Shown here: one piece after another, positions 24,201 through 36,615 of the stretch | How the letters are laid out: each line of letters begins with the position of its first letter | How positions within the stretch are numbered: the stretch's first letter is position 1 | Source: Liolophura sinensis | Taxonomy: Eukaryota > Mollusca > Polyplacophora > Chitonida > Chitonidae | DNA: 64,000 bases | Assembly: GCF_032854445.1 (NCBI RefSeq) | Contig: NW_027018170.1 | Span: 1-64,000, forward strand | Direction: 5' to 3' | Program-made: the position numbers and the translations under genes | The notes under the pieces: model-generated | Told to the model about the DNA's origin: nothing | Seen by the model: the letters and a program-made list of their open reading frames with translations, nothing else | Database searches by the model: none

Positions 24201-25065
24201 GGCATCTCCAGCTGTTGAAAAATTGCAAATTTCCTTGGTTTCCATGGAGTAAGAGCCGTTGCTGGGCACGTGATCTTGACATAATTGATTATTCATTTGT
24301 GGCTACAGCCAAAAAAATTGGTCGGAAAGCAACGCGGTTTGCACCATTCGATTTCTCGTCACAAAATACGTCGGATTAGCCTCTTACCAGCAGCATTGGA
24401 ACAGTTTTCCCACTTTTGGATTTTTGCCTGGTCTTTTTGCGAATTGAAATCGGGTACATTAACTATGTACATTCGCGACTGTTCATTACTATATTCAACT
24501 TTTCATTATAAGTTATGTGCCCTTCGGTAGCCCAGACGACGTCAAATCTTTGGGCCAAGCCAATTTAACTCACCCAGCAAATGTCTTACTTCTAAGTCGA
24601 AGACAATCTCAATGTCTTTATCTACATGTAGAAAAACCACACCATTTGTATATAAAAAAAAACAAAAGGTACTTGATACAATCCGCTGTAAAAAGTACAA
24701 TTGAACACTGACCCACATCAATAAGGTGCCAAAGGATGCGCAATTGGGCCAGGCATCTCCAGCTGTTGAAAAATTGCAAATTTCCTTGGTTTCCATGGAG
24801 TAAGAGCCGTTGCTGGGCACGTGATCTTGACATCATTGATTATTCATTTGTGGCTACAGCCAAAAGTATTGGTTGGAGAGCAACGCGGTTTGCACCATTC
24901 GATTTCTCGTCACAAAATACGTCGGATTAGCCTCTTACCAGCAGCATTGGAAGAGTATTTCCACTTTTGGATTTTTGCCAGGTCTTTTTGCTAATTGAAA
25001 TCGGCTACATTAACTATGTACAATCGTGACTGGTCATTACTATATTCAACTTTTCATTATAAGTT
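21216..25065 (+). repeat. Seven-monomer higher-order repeat, copy 2 (3850 bp)
   Basis: F, C, G, H, I, J and K lie at 21216, 21766, 22316, 22866, 23416, 23965 and 24515. The left edge of F in this copy (gacaaact at 21305) matches the monomer that follows copy 2 (25155), not F of copy 1 (gaaaaact at 17455). The exchange point of the duplication therefore probably lies just right of 21305. The near identity implies a very recent duplication by unequal exchange, or an assembly duplication. Confidence 0.95.
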
Positions 25066-25614
25066 ATGTGCCCTTCGGTAGCCCAGACGACGTCAAATCT
25101 TTGGGCCAAGCCCATTTAACTCACCCAGCAAATGTCTTACTTCTAAGTCGAAGACAAACTCAATGTCTTTATCTACATGTAGAAAACCCACACCATTTGA
25201 ATATAAAAAAACACAAGGCACTTGATACAGTCTGCTGTAAAAAGTACAATTGAACACTGACCCACATCAATAAGGTGCCAAAATATACGCAATTGGGCCA
25301 GGCATCTCCAGCTGTTGAAAAATTGCAAATTTCTATGGTTTCCATGGATTAAGAGCCGTTGCTGGGCACGTGATCTTGACATCACTGATTATTCATTTGT
25401 GGCTACAGCCAAAAGTATTGGTCGGCGAGCAACGCGGTTTGCACCATTCGATTTCTCGTCACAAAATACGTCGGATTAGCCTCTTACCAGCAGCATTGGA
25501 ACAGTTTTTCCACTTTTGGATTTTTGCCTGGTCTTTTTGCTAATTGAAATCGGCTACATTAACTATGTACAATCGCGACTGGTCATTACTATATTCAACA
25601 TTTCATTATAAGTT
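25066..25614 (+). repeat. L monomer, linking the 7-mer and 3-mer blocks
   Basis: Private marks are aaaacccacacc, ggcacttgatacagtctgc, catcactgatt and tcggcgagc. This copy also has tttgaatata, which breaks the TATATA tract, and ccaaaatatacgc. A second L monomer at 55861 shares most of these marks, including gcgagc and catcactg, and again follows a K monomer. The K-L order is therefore an inherited linkage. Confidence 0.85.
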
Positions 25615-27264
25615 ATGTGCCCTTCGGTAGCCCAGACGACGTCAAATCTTTGGGCCAAGCCCATTTAACTCACCCAGCAAATGTCTTACTTCTAAGTCGA
25701 AGACAAACTCAATGTCTTTATCTACATGTAGAAAAACCACACCATTTGTATATAAAAAAAACAAAAGGTACTTGATACAATCCGCTGTAAAAAGTACAAT
25801 TGAACACTGACCCACATCAATAAGGTGCCAAAGGATGCGCAATTGGGCCAGGCATCTCCAGCTGTTGAAAAATTGCAAATTTCCTTGGTTTCCATGGAGT
25901 AAGTGCCGTTGCTGGGCACGTGATCTTGACAGCATTGATTATTCATTTGTAGCTACAGCCAAAAGTATTGGTCGGAGAGCAACGCGGTTTGCACCATTCG
26001 ATTTCTCGTCACAAAATACGTCGGATTAGCCTCTTACCAGCAGCATTGGAACAGTTTTTCCACTTTTGGATTTTTGCCTGGTCTTTTTGCGAATTGAAAT
26101 CGGCTACATTAACTATGTACAATCGCGACTGGTCATAACTATATTCAACTTTTCATTATAAGTTATGTGCCCTTCGGTAGCCCAGACGACGTCAAATCTT
26201 TGGGCCAAGCCCATTTAACTCACCCAACAAATGTCTTACTTCTAAGTCGAAGACAAACTCAATGTCTTTATCTACATGTAGAAAAACCACACCATTTGTA
26301 TATAAAAAGAACAAAAGGTACTTGATACAATCCGCTGTAAAAAGTACAATTGAACACTGACCCACATCAATAAGGTGCCAAAGGATGCGCAACTGGGCCA
26401 GGCATCTCCAGCTGTTGAAAAATTGCAAATTTCTATGGTTTCCATGGAGTAAGAGCCGTTGCTGGGCACGTGATCTTGACATCATTGATTATTCATTTGT
26501 GGCTACAGCCAAAAGTATTGGTCGGAGAGCAACGCGGTTTGCACCATTCGATTTCTCGTCACAAAATACGTCGGATTAGCCTCTTACCAGCAGCATTGGA
26601 ACAGTTTTTCTACTTTTGGATTTTTGCCTGGTCTTTTTGCTAATTGAAATCGGCTACATTAACTATGTACAATCGCGACTAGTCATTACTATATTCAACT
26701 TTTCATTATAAGTTATGTGCCCTTCGGTAGCCCAGACGACGTCAAATCTTTGGGCCAAGCACATTTAACTCACCCAACAAATGTCTTACTTCTAAGTCGA
26801 AGACAAACTCAATGTCTTTATCTACATGTAGAAAAACTACACCATTTGTATATAAAAAAACACAAGGTACTTGATACAGTCTGCTGTAAAAACTACAATT
26901 GAACACTGACCCACATCAATAAGGTGCCAAAAGATGCGCAATTGGGCCAGGCATCTCCAGCTGTTGAAAAATTGCAAATTTCTATGGTTTTCATGGATTA
27001 AGAGCCGTTGCTGGGCACGTGATCTTGACATCATTGATTATTCATTTGTGGCTACAGCCAAAAGTATTGGTCGGAGAGCAACGCGGTTTGCACCATTCGA
27101 TTTCTCGTCACAAAATACGTCGGATTAGCCTCTTACCAGCAGCATTGGAGCTGTTTTTTTTACTTTTGGATTTTTGCCTGGTCTTTTTGCTAATTGAAAT
27201 CGGCTACATTAACTATGTACAATCGCGACTGGTCATTACTATATTCAACATTTCATTATAAGTT
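25615..27264 (+). repeat. Three-monomer higher-order repeat X-Y-Z, copy 1 (1650 bp)
   Basis: X at 25615 has gtaagtgccg, gacagcattg and caaaagg. Y at 26165 has aaaaagaacaaaagg, gcgcaactggg and actagtcattactatattc. Z at 26715 has gccaagcacatt, aaaactacacc, ggttttcatggatt and ggagctgtttttttt. All marks recur 1650 bp downstream. I saw no difference between about 25540-27190 and 27190-28840. Confidence 0.93.
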
Positions 27265-28914
27265 ATGTGCCCTTCGGTAGCCCAGACGACGTCAAATCTT
27301 TGGGCCAAGCCCATTTAACTCACCCAGCAAATGTCTTACTTCTAAGTCGAAGACAAACTCAATGTCTTTATCTACATGTAGAAAAACCACACCATTTGTA
27401 TATAAAAAAAACAAAAGGTACTTGATACAATCCGCTGTAAAAAGTACAATTGAACACTGACCCACATCAATAAGGTGCCAAAGGATGCGCAATTGGGCCA
27501 GGCATCTCCAGCTGTTGAAAAATTGCAAATTTCCTTGGTTTCCATGGAGTAAGTGCCGTTGCTGGGCACGTGATCTTGACAGCATTGATTATTCATTTGT
27601 AGCTACAGCCAAAAGTATTGGTCGGAGAGCAACGCGGTTTGCACCATTCGATTTCTCGTCACAAAATACGTCGGATTAGCCTCTTACCAGCAGCATTGGA
27701 ACAGTTTTTCCACTTTTGGATTTTTGCCTGGTCTTTTTGCGAATTGAAATCGGCTACATTAACTATGTACAATCGCGACTGGTCATAACTATATTCAACT
27801 TTTCATTATAAGTTATGTGCCCTTCGGTAGCCCAGACGACGTCAAATCTTTGGGCCAAGCCCATTTAACTCACCCAACAAATGTCTTACTTCTAAGTCGA
27901 AGACAAACTCAATGTCTTTATCTACATGTAGAAAAACCACACCATTTGTATATAAAAAGAACAAAAGGTACTTGATACAATCCGCTGTAAAAAGTACAAT
28001 TGAACACTGACCCACATCAATAAGGTGCCAAAGGATGCGCAACTGGGCCAGGCATCTCCAGCTGTTGAAAAATTGCAAATTTCTATGGTTTCCATGGAGT
28101 AAGAGCCGTTGCTGGGCACGTGATCTTGACATCATTGATTATTCATTTGTGGCTACAGCCAAAAGTATTGGTCGGAGAGCAACGCGGTTTGCACCATTCG
28201 ATTTCTCGTCACAAAATACGTCGGATTAGCCTCTTACCAGCAGCATTGGAACAGTTTTTCTACTTTTGGATTTTTGCCTGGTCTTTTTGCTAATTGAAAT
28301 CGGCTACATTAACTATGTACAATCGCGACTAGTCATTACTATATTCAACTTTTCATTATAAGTTATGTGCCCTTCGGTAGCCCAGACGACGTCAAATCTT
28401 TGGGCCAAGCACATTTAACTCACCCAACAAATGTCTTACTTCTAAGTCGAAGACAAACTCAATGTCTTTATCTACATGTAGAAAAACTACACCATTTGTA
28501 TATAAAAAAACACAAGGTACTTGATACAGTCTGCTGTAAAAACTACAATTGAACACTGACCCACATCAATAAGGTGCCAAAAGATGCGCAATTGGGCCAG
28601 GCATCTCCAGCTGTTGAAAAATTGCAAATTTCTATGGTTTTCATGGATTAAGAGCCGTTGCTGGGCACGTGATCTTGACATCATTGATTATTCATTTGTG
28701 GCTACAGCCAAAAGTATTGGTCGGAGAGCAACGCGGTTTGCACCATTCGATTTCTCGTCACAAAATACGTCGGATTAGCCTCTTACCAGCAGCATTGGAG
28801 CTGTTTTTTTTACTTTTGGATTTTTGCCTGGTCTTTTTGCGAATTGAAATCGGCTACATTAACTATGTACAATCGCGACTGGTCATTACTATATTCAACT
28901 TTTCATTATAAGTT
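27265..28914 (+). repeat. Three-monomer higher-order repeat X-Y-Z, copy 2 (1650 bp)
   Basis: X, Y and Z lie at 27265, 27815 and 28365. The last Z departs from copy 1 near its right end: gcgaattg at about 28840 against gctaattg at about 27190, and caactttt against caacattt. This marks one boundary of the tandem duplication. The same end state (gcgaattg after ggagctg) is found in the Z monomer at 59167. Confidence 0.93.
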
Positions 28915-31665
28915 ATGTGCCCTTCGGTAGCCCAGACGACGTCAAATCTTTGGGCCAAGCCCATTTAACTCACCCAGCAAATGTCTTACTTCTAAGTCGA
29001 AGAAAAACTCAATGTCTTTATCTACATGTAGAAAAACCACACCATTTGTATATAAAAAAAACACAAGGTACTTGATACAATCCGCTGTAAAAAGTACAAT
29101 TGAACACTGACCCACATCAATAAGGTGCCAAAGGATGCGCAATTTGGCCAGGCATCTTCAGCTGTTGAAAAATTGCAAATTTCTATGGTTTCCATGGAGT
29201 AAGAGCCGTTGCTGGGCACGTGATCTTGACATCATTGATTATTTATTTGTAGCTACAGCCAAAAGTATTGGTCGGAGAGCAACGCGGTTTGCACCATTCG
29301 ATTTCTCGTCACAAAATACGTCGGATTAGCCTCTTACCAGCAGCATTGGAACAGTTTTTCCACTTTTGGATTTTTGCCTGGTCTTTTTGCTAATTGAAAT
29401 CGGCTACATTAACTATGTACAATCGCGACTGGTCATTACTATATTCAAATTTTCATTATAAGTTATGTGCCCTTCGGTAGCCCAGACGACGTCAAATCTT
29501 TGGGCCAAGCCCATTTAACTCACCCAGCAAATGTCTTACTTCTAAGTCGAAGAAAAACTCAATGTCTTTATCTACATGTAGAAAAACCACACCATTTGTA
29601 TATAAAAAAAACACAAGGTACTTGATACAATCCGCTGTAAAAAGTACAATTGAACACTGACCCACATCAATAAGGTGCCAAAGGATGCGCAATTGGGCCA
29701 GGCCTCTCCAGCTGTTGAAAAATTGCTAATTTCCTTGGTTTCCATGGAGTAAGAGCCGTTGCTGGGCACGTGATCTTGACATCATTGATTATTCATTTGT
29801 GGCTACAGCCAAAAGTATTGGTTGGAGAGCAACGCGGTTTGCACCATTCGATTTTTCGTCACAAAATACGTCGGATTAGCCTCTTACCAGCAGCATTGGA
29901 ACTGTTTTTTTTACTTTTGGATTTTTGCCTGGTCTTTTTGCTAATTGAAATCGGCTACATTAACTATGTACACTCGCGACTGGTCATTACTATATTCAAC
30001 ATTTCATTATAAGTTATGTGCCCTTCGGTAGCCCAGACGACGACAAATCTTTGGGCCAAGCCCATTTAACTCACCCAGCAAATGTCTTACTTCTAAGTCG
30101 AAGACAAACTCAATGTCTTTATCTACATGTAGAAAAACCACACCATTTGTATATAAAAAAAACAAAAGGTACTTGATACAATCCGCTGTAAAAAGTACAA
30201 TTGAACACTGACCCACATCAATAAGGTGCCAAAGGATGCGCAATTGGGCCAGGCATCTCCAGCTGTTGAAAAATTGCAAATTTCCCTGGTTTCCATGGAG
30301 TAAGAGCCGTTGCTGGGCACGTGATCTTGACATCATTTATTATTCATTTGTGGCTACAGCCAAAAGTATTGGTCGGAGAGCAACGCGGTTTGCACCATTC
30401 GATTTCTCGTCACAAAATACGTCGGATTAGCCTCTTTCCAGCAGCATTGGAACAGTTTTTCTACTTTTGGATTTTTGGCTGGTCTTTTTGCTAATTGAAA
30501 TCGGCTACATTAACTATGTACAATCGCGACTGGTCATTACTATATTCAACTTTTCATTATAAGTTATGTGCCCTTCGGTAGCCCAGACGACGTCAAATCT
30601 TTGGGCCAAGCCCATTTAACTCACCCAGCAAATGTCTTACTTCTAAGTCGAAGACAAACTCAATGTCTTTATCTACATGTAGAAAAACCACACCATTTGT
30701 ATATAAAAAAACACAAGGTACTTGATACAGTCTGCTGTAAAAACTACAATTGAACACTGACCCACATCAATAAGGTGCCAAAAGATGCGCAATTGCGCCA
30801 GGCATCGCCAGCTGTTGAAAAATTGCAAATTTCCCTGGTTTCCATGGAGTAAGAGCCGTTGCTGGGCACGTGATCTTGACATCATTGATTATTCATTTGT
30901 GGCTACAGCCAAAAGTATTGGTCGGAGAGCAACGCGGTTTGCACCATTCGATTTCTCGTCACAAAATACGTCGGATTAGCCTCTTACCAGCAGCATTGGA
31001 ACTGTTTTTTTTACTTTTGGATTTTTGCCTGGTCTTTTTGCTAATTGAAATCGGCTACATTAACTATGTACAATCGCGACTAGTCATTACTATATACAAC
31101 TTTTCATTATAAGTTATGTGCCCTTCGGTAGCCCAGACGACGTCAAATCTTTGGGCCAAGCCCATTTAACTCACCCAGCAAATGTCTTACTTCTAAGTCG
31201 AAGAAAAACTCAATGTCTTTATCTACATGTAGAAAAACCACACCATTTGTATATAAAAAAAACACAAGGTACTTGATACAATCCGCTGTAAAAAGTACAA
31301 TTGAACACTGACCCACATCAATAAGGTGCCAAAGGATGCGCAATTTGGCCAGGCATCTCCAGCTGTTGAAAAACTGCAAATTTCTATGGTTTCCATGGAG
31401 TAAGAGCCGTTGCTGGGCACGTGATCTTGACATCATTGATTATTCATTTGTAGCTACAGCCAAAAGTATTGGTCGGAGAGCAACGCGGTTTGCACCATTC
31501 GATTTCTCGTCACAAAATACGTCGGATTAGCCTCTTACCAGCAGCATTGGAACAGTTTTTCCACTTTTGGATTTTTGCCTGGTCTTTTTGCTAATTGAAA
31601 TCGGCTACATTAACTATGTACAATCGCGACTGGTCATTACTATATTCAACTTTTCATTATAAGTT
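28915..31665 (+). repeat. E-like, M, N, Z-like and E-like monomers
   Basis: The E-like copy at 28915 has catcttcag and gattatttatttg. M at 29465 has ggcctctcc and attgctaat. N at 30016 has gacgacaaatc, tttccctgg and cctctttcc. The Z-like copy at 30566 has aaactacaatt and gcgccaggcatcgcc. The E-like copy at 31116 has gttgaaaaactgc. The order E-like, M, N recurs near 59717-61922 with one extra monomer inserted. Sequence quality looks good here. Confidence 0.8.
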
Positions 31666-33866
31666 ATGTGCCCTTCGGTAGCCCAGACGACGTCAAATCT
31701 TTGGGCCAAGCCCATTTAACTCACCCAGCAAATGTCTTACTTCTAAGTCGAAGAAAAACTCAATGTCTTTATCTACATGTAGAAAAACCACACCATTTGT
31801 ATATAAAAAAAACACAAGGTACATGACACAGTCCGCTGTAAAAAGTACAATTGAACACTGACCCACATCAATAAGGTGCCGAAAGATGCGCAATTGGGCC
31901 AGGCATCTCCAGCTGTTGAAAAATTGCAAATTTCTATGGTTTCCATGGAGCAAGAGCCGTTGATGGGCACGTGATCTACATCATTGATTATTCATTTGTG
32001 GCTACAGCCAAAAGTATTGGTCGGAGAGCAACGCGGTTTGCACCATTCGATTTCTCGTCACAAAATACGTCGGATTAGTCTGTTTCCAGCAGCATTGGAA
32101 CAGTTTTCCCACTTTTGGATTTTTGCCTGGTCTTTTTGCGATTTGAAATCGGGTACATTAACTATGTACATTCGCGACTGTTCATTACTATATTCAACTT
32201 TTCATTATAAGTTATGTGCCCTTCGGTAGCCCAGACGACGTCAAATCTTTGGGCCAAGCCCATTTAACTCACCCAGCAAATGTCTTACTTCTAAGTCGAA
32301 GAAAAACTCAATGTCTTTATCTACATGTAGAAAAACCACACCATTTGTATATAAAAAAAACACAAGGTACTTGATACAATCCGCTGTAAAAAGTACAATT
32401 GAACACTGACCCCACATCAATAAGGTGCCAAAAGATGCGCAATTGGGCCAGGCATCTCCAGCTGTTGAAAAATTGCAAATTTCCTCGGTTTCCATGGAGT
32501 AAGAGCCGTTGCTGGGCACGTGATCTTGACATCATTGATTATTCATTTGTGGCTACAGCCAAAAGTATTGGTTGGAGAGCAACGCGGTTTGCACCATTCG
32601 ATTTCTCGTCACAAAAATACGTCGGATTAGCCTCTTACCAGCAGCATTGGGAACAGTTTTTCTACTTTTGGATTTTTGCCTGGTCTTTTTGCGAATTGAA
32701 ATCGGCTACATTAACTATGTACAATCGCGACTAGTCATTACTATATACAACTTTTCATTATAAGTTATGTGCCCTTCGGTAGCCCAGACGACGTCAAATC
32801 TTTGGGCCAAGCCCATTTAACTCACCCAGCAAATGTCTTACTTCCTAAGTCGAAGAAAAACTCAATGTCTTTATCTACATGTAGAAAAACCACACCATTT
32901 GTATATAAAAAAAAACACAAGGTACTTGATACAATCCGCTGTAAAAAGTACATTGAACACTGACCCACATCAATAAGGTGCCAAAGGATGCGCAATTTGG
33001 CCAGGCATCTCCAGCTGTTGAAAAATTGCAAATTTCTATGGTTTCCATGGAGTAAGAGCCGTTGCTGGGCACGTGATCTTGACATCATTGATTATTCATT
33101 TGTAGCTACAGCCAAAAGTATTGGTCGGAGAGCAACGCGGTTTGCACCATTCGATTTCTCGTCACAAAATACGTCGGATTAGCCTCTTACCAGCAGCATT
33201 GGAACAGTTTTTCCACTTTTGGATTTTTGCCTGGTCTTTTTGCTAATTGAAATCGGCTACATTAACTATGTACAATCGCGACTGGTCATAACTATATTCA
33301 ACTTTTCATTATTAGTTATGTGCCCTTCGGTAGCCCAGACGACGTCAAATCTTTGGGCCAAGCCCATTTAACTCACCCAGCAAATGTCTTACTTCTAAGT
33401 CGAAGACAATCTCAATGTCTTTATCTACATGTAGAAAAGCCACACCATTTGTATTTAAAAAAACACAAGGTACTTGATACAGTCTGCTGTAAAAAGTACA
33501 ATTGAACACTGACCCACATCAATAAGGTGCCAAAGGATGCGGAATTGGGCCAGGCATCTCCAGCTGTTGAAAAATTGCAAATTTCTATGGTTTCCATGGA
33601 GTAAGAGCCGTTGCTGGGCACGTGATCTTGACATCATTGATTATTCATTTGTAGCTACAGCCAAAAGTATTGGTCGGAGAGCAACGCGGTTTGCACCATT
33701 CGATTTCTCGTCACAAAATACGTCGGATTAGCCTCTTACCAGCAGCATTGGAACAGTTTTTCCACTTTTGGATTTTTGCCTGGTCTTTTTGTTAATTGAA
33801 ATCGGCTACATTAACTATGTACAATCGCGACTGGTCATTACTATATTCAACTTTTCATTATAAGTT
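31666..33866 (+). repeat. B-D-E-A four-monomer stretch lacking C
   Basis: B at 31666 carries the submark ttgatgggc in place of ttgctgggc and a 2-bp loss (gatctacatc). D (32214), E (32767) and A (33318) follow. Compared with the A-B-C-D-E cycle at 3610 the C monomer is missing, which is what unequal exchange within a higher-order unit would give. Single extra bases at about 32411, 32616, 32651 and 32845 look like consensus errors. Confidence 0.8.
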
Positions 33867-36615
33867 ATGTGCCCTTCGGTAGCCCAGACGACGTCAAATC
33901 TTTGGGCCAAGCCCATTTAACTCACCCAGCAAATGTCTTACTTCTAAGTCGAAGAAAAACTCAATGTCTTTATCTACATGTAGAAAAACCAGACCATTTG
34001 TATATAAAAAAAACACAAGGTACTTGATACAATCCGCTGTAAAAAGTACAATTGAACACTGACCCACATCAATAAGGTGCCAAAGGATGCGCAATTGGGC
34101 CAGGCATCTCCAGCTGTTGAAAAATTGCAAATTTCTATGGTTTCCATGGAGTAAGAGCCGTTGCTGGGCACGTGATCTTGACATCATTGATTATTCATTT
34201 GTAGCTACAGCCAAAAGTATTGGTCGGAGAGCAACGCGGTTTGCACCATTCGATTTCTCGTCACAAAATACGTCGGATTAGCCTCTTACCAGCAGCATTG
34301 GAACAGTTTTTCCACTTTTGGATTTTTGCCTGGTCTTTTTGTTAATTGAAATCGGCTACATTAACTATGTACAATCGCGACTGGTCATAACTATATTCAA
34401 CTTTTCATTATAAGTTATGTGCCCTTCGGTAGCCCAGACGACGTCAAATCTTTGGGCCAAGCCCATTTAACTCACCCAACAAATGTCTTACTTCTAAGTC
34501 GAAGACAAACTCAATGTCTTTATCTACATGTAGAAAAACCACACCATTTGTATATAAAAAAAACACAAGGTACATGACACAGTCCACTGTAAAAAGTACA
34601 ATTGAACACTGACCCACATCAATAAGGTGCCGAAAGATGCGCAATTGGGCCAGGCATCTCCAGCTGTTGAAAAATTGCAAATTTCTATGGTTTCCATGGA
34701 GCAAGAGCCGTTGATGGGCACGTGATCTTGACATCATTGATTATTCATTTGTGGCTACAGCCAAAAGTATTGGTCGGAGAGCAACGCGGTTTGCACCATT
34801 CGATTTCTCGTCACAAAATACGTCGGATTAGTCTGTTTCCAGCAGCATTGGAACAGTTTTCCCACTTTTGGATTTTTGCCTGGTCTTTTTGCGATTTGAA
34901 ATCGGGTACATTAACTATGTACATTCGCGACTGTTCATTACTATATTCAACTTTTCATTATAAGTTATGTGCCCTTCGGTAGCCCAGACGACGTCAAATC
35001 TTTGGGCCAAGCCCATTTAACTCACCCAGCAAATGTCTTACTTCTAAGTCGAAGAAAAACTCAATGTCTTTATCTACATGTAGAAAAAACACACCATTTG
35101 TATATAAAAAAAACACAAGGTACTTGATACAATCCGCTGTAAAAAGTACAATTGAACACTGACCCACATCAATAAGGTGCCAAAAGATGCGCAATTGGGC
35201 CAGGCATCTCCAGCTGTTGAAAAATTGCAAATTTCCTCGGTTTCCATGGAGTAAGAGCCGTTGCTGGGCACGTGATCTTGACATCATTGATTATTCATTT
35301 GTGGCTACAGCCAAAAGTATTGGTTGGAGAGCAACGCGGTTTGCACCATTCGATTTCTCGTCACAAAATACGTCGGATTAGCCTCTTACCAGCAGCATTG
35401 GAACAGTTTTTCTACTTTTGGATTTTTGCCTGGTCTTTTTGCGAATTGAAATCGGCTACATTAACTATGTACAATCGCGACTAGTCATTACTATATACAA
35501 CTTTTCATTATAAGTTATGTGCCCTTCGGTAGCCCAGACGACGTCAAATCTTTGGGCCAAGCCCATTTAACTCACCCAGCAAATGTCTTACTTCTAAGTC
35601 GAAGAAAAACTCAATGTCTTTATCTACATGTAGAAAAACCACACCATTTGTATATAAAAAAAACACAAGGTACTTGATACAATCCGCTGTAAAAAGTACA
35701 ATTGAACACTGACCCACATCAATAAGGTGCCAAAGGATGCGCAATTTGGCCAGGCATCTCCAGCTGTTGAAAAATTGCAAATTTCTATGGTTTCCATGGA
35801 GTAAGAGCCGTTGCTGGGCACGTGATCTTGACATCATTGATTATTCATTTGTAGCTACAGCCAAAAGTATTGGTCGGAGAGCAACGCGGTTTGCACCATT
35901 CGATTTCTCGTCACAAAATACGTCGGATTAGCCTCTTACCAGCAGCATTGGAACAGTTTTTCCACTTTTGGATTTTTGCCTGGTCTTTTTGCTAATTGAA
36001 ATCGGCTACATTAACTATGTACAATCGCGACTGGTCATAACTATATTCAACTTTTCATTATAAGTTATGTGCCCTTCGGTAGCCCAGACGACGTCAAATC
36101 TTTGGGCCAAGCCCATTTAACTCACCCAGCAAATGTCTTACTTCTAAGTCGAAGACAATCTCAATGTCTTTATCTACATGTAGAAAAGCCACACCATTTG
36201 TATTTAAAAAAACACAAGGTACTTGATACAGTCTGCTGTAAAAAGTACAATTGAACACTGACCCACATCAATAAGGTGCCAAAGGATGCGGAATTGGGCC
36301 AGGCATCTCCAGCTGTTGAAAAATTGCAAATTTCTATGGTTTCCATGGAGTAAGAGCCGTTGCTGGGCACGTGATCTTGACATCATTGATTATTCATTTG
36401 TAGCTACAGCCAAAAGTATTGGTCGGAGAGCAACGCGGTTTGCACCATTCGATTTCTCGTCACAAAATACGTCGGATTAGCCTCTTACCAGCAGCATTGG
36501 AACAGTTTTTCCACTTTTGGATTTTTGCCTGGTCTTTTTGTTAATTGAAATCGGCTACATTAACTATGTACAATCGCGACTGGTCATAACTATATTCAAC
36601 TTTTCATTATAAGTT
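33867..36615 (+). repeat. Five-monomer unit P-B-D-E-A, copy 1
   Basis: P at 33867 (aaccagacc, ccaaagg, caattggg, ctatgg, gttaattg) is followed by B with ttgatgggc (34417), D (34967), E (35517) and A (36067). The same five occur in the same order at 42116-44864, displaced by about 8249 bp. In this unit P takes the position that C holds in other cycles, one step earlier. Confidence 0.88.
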
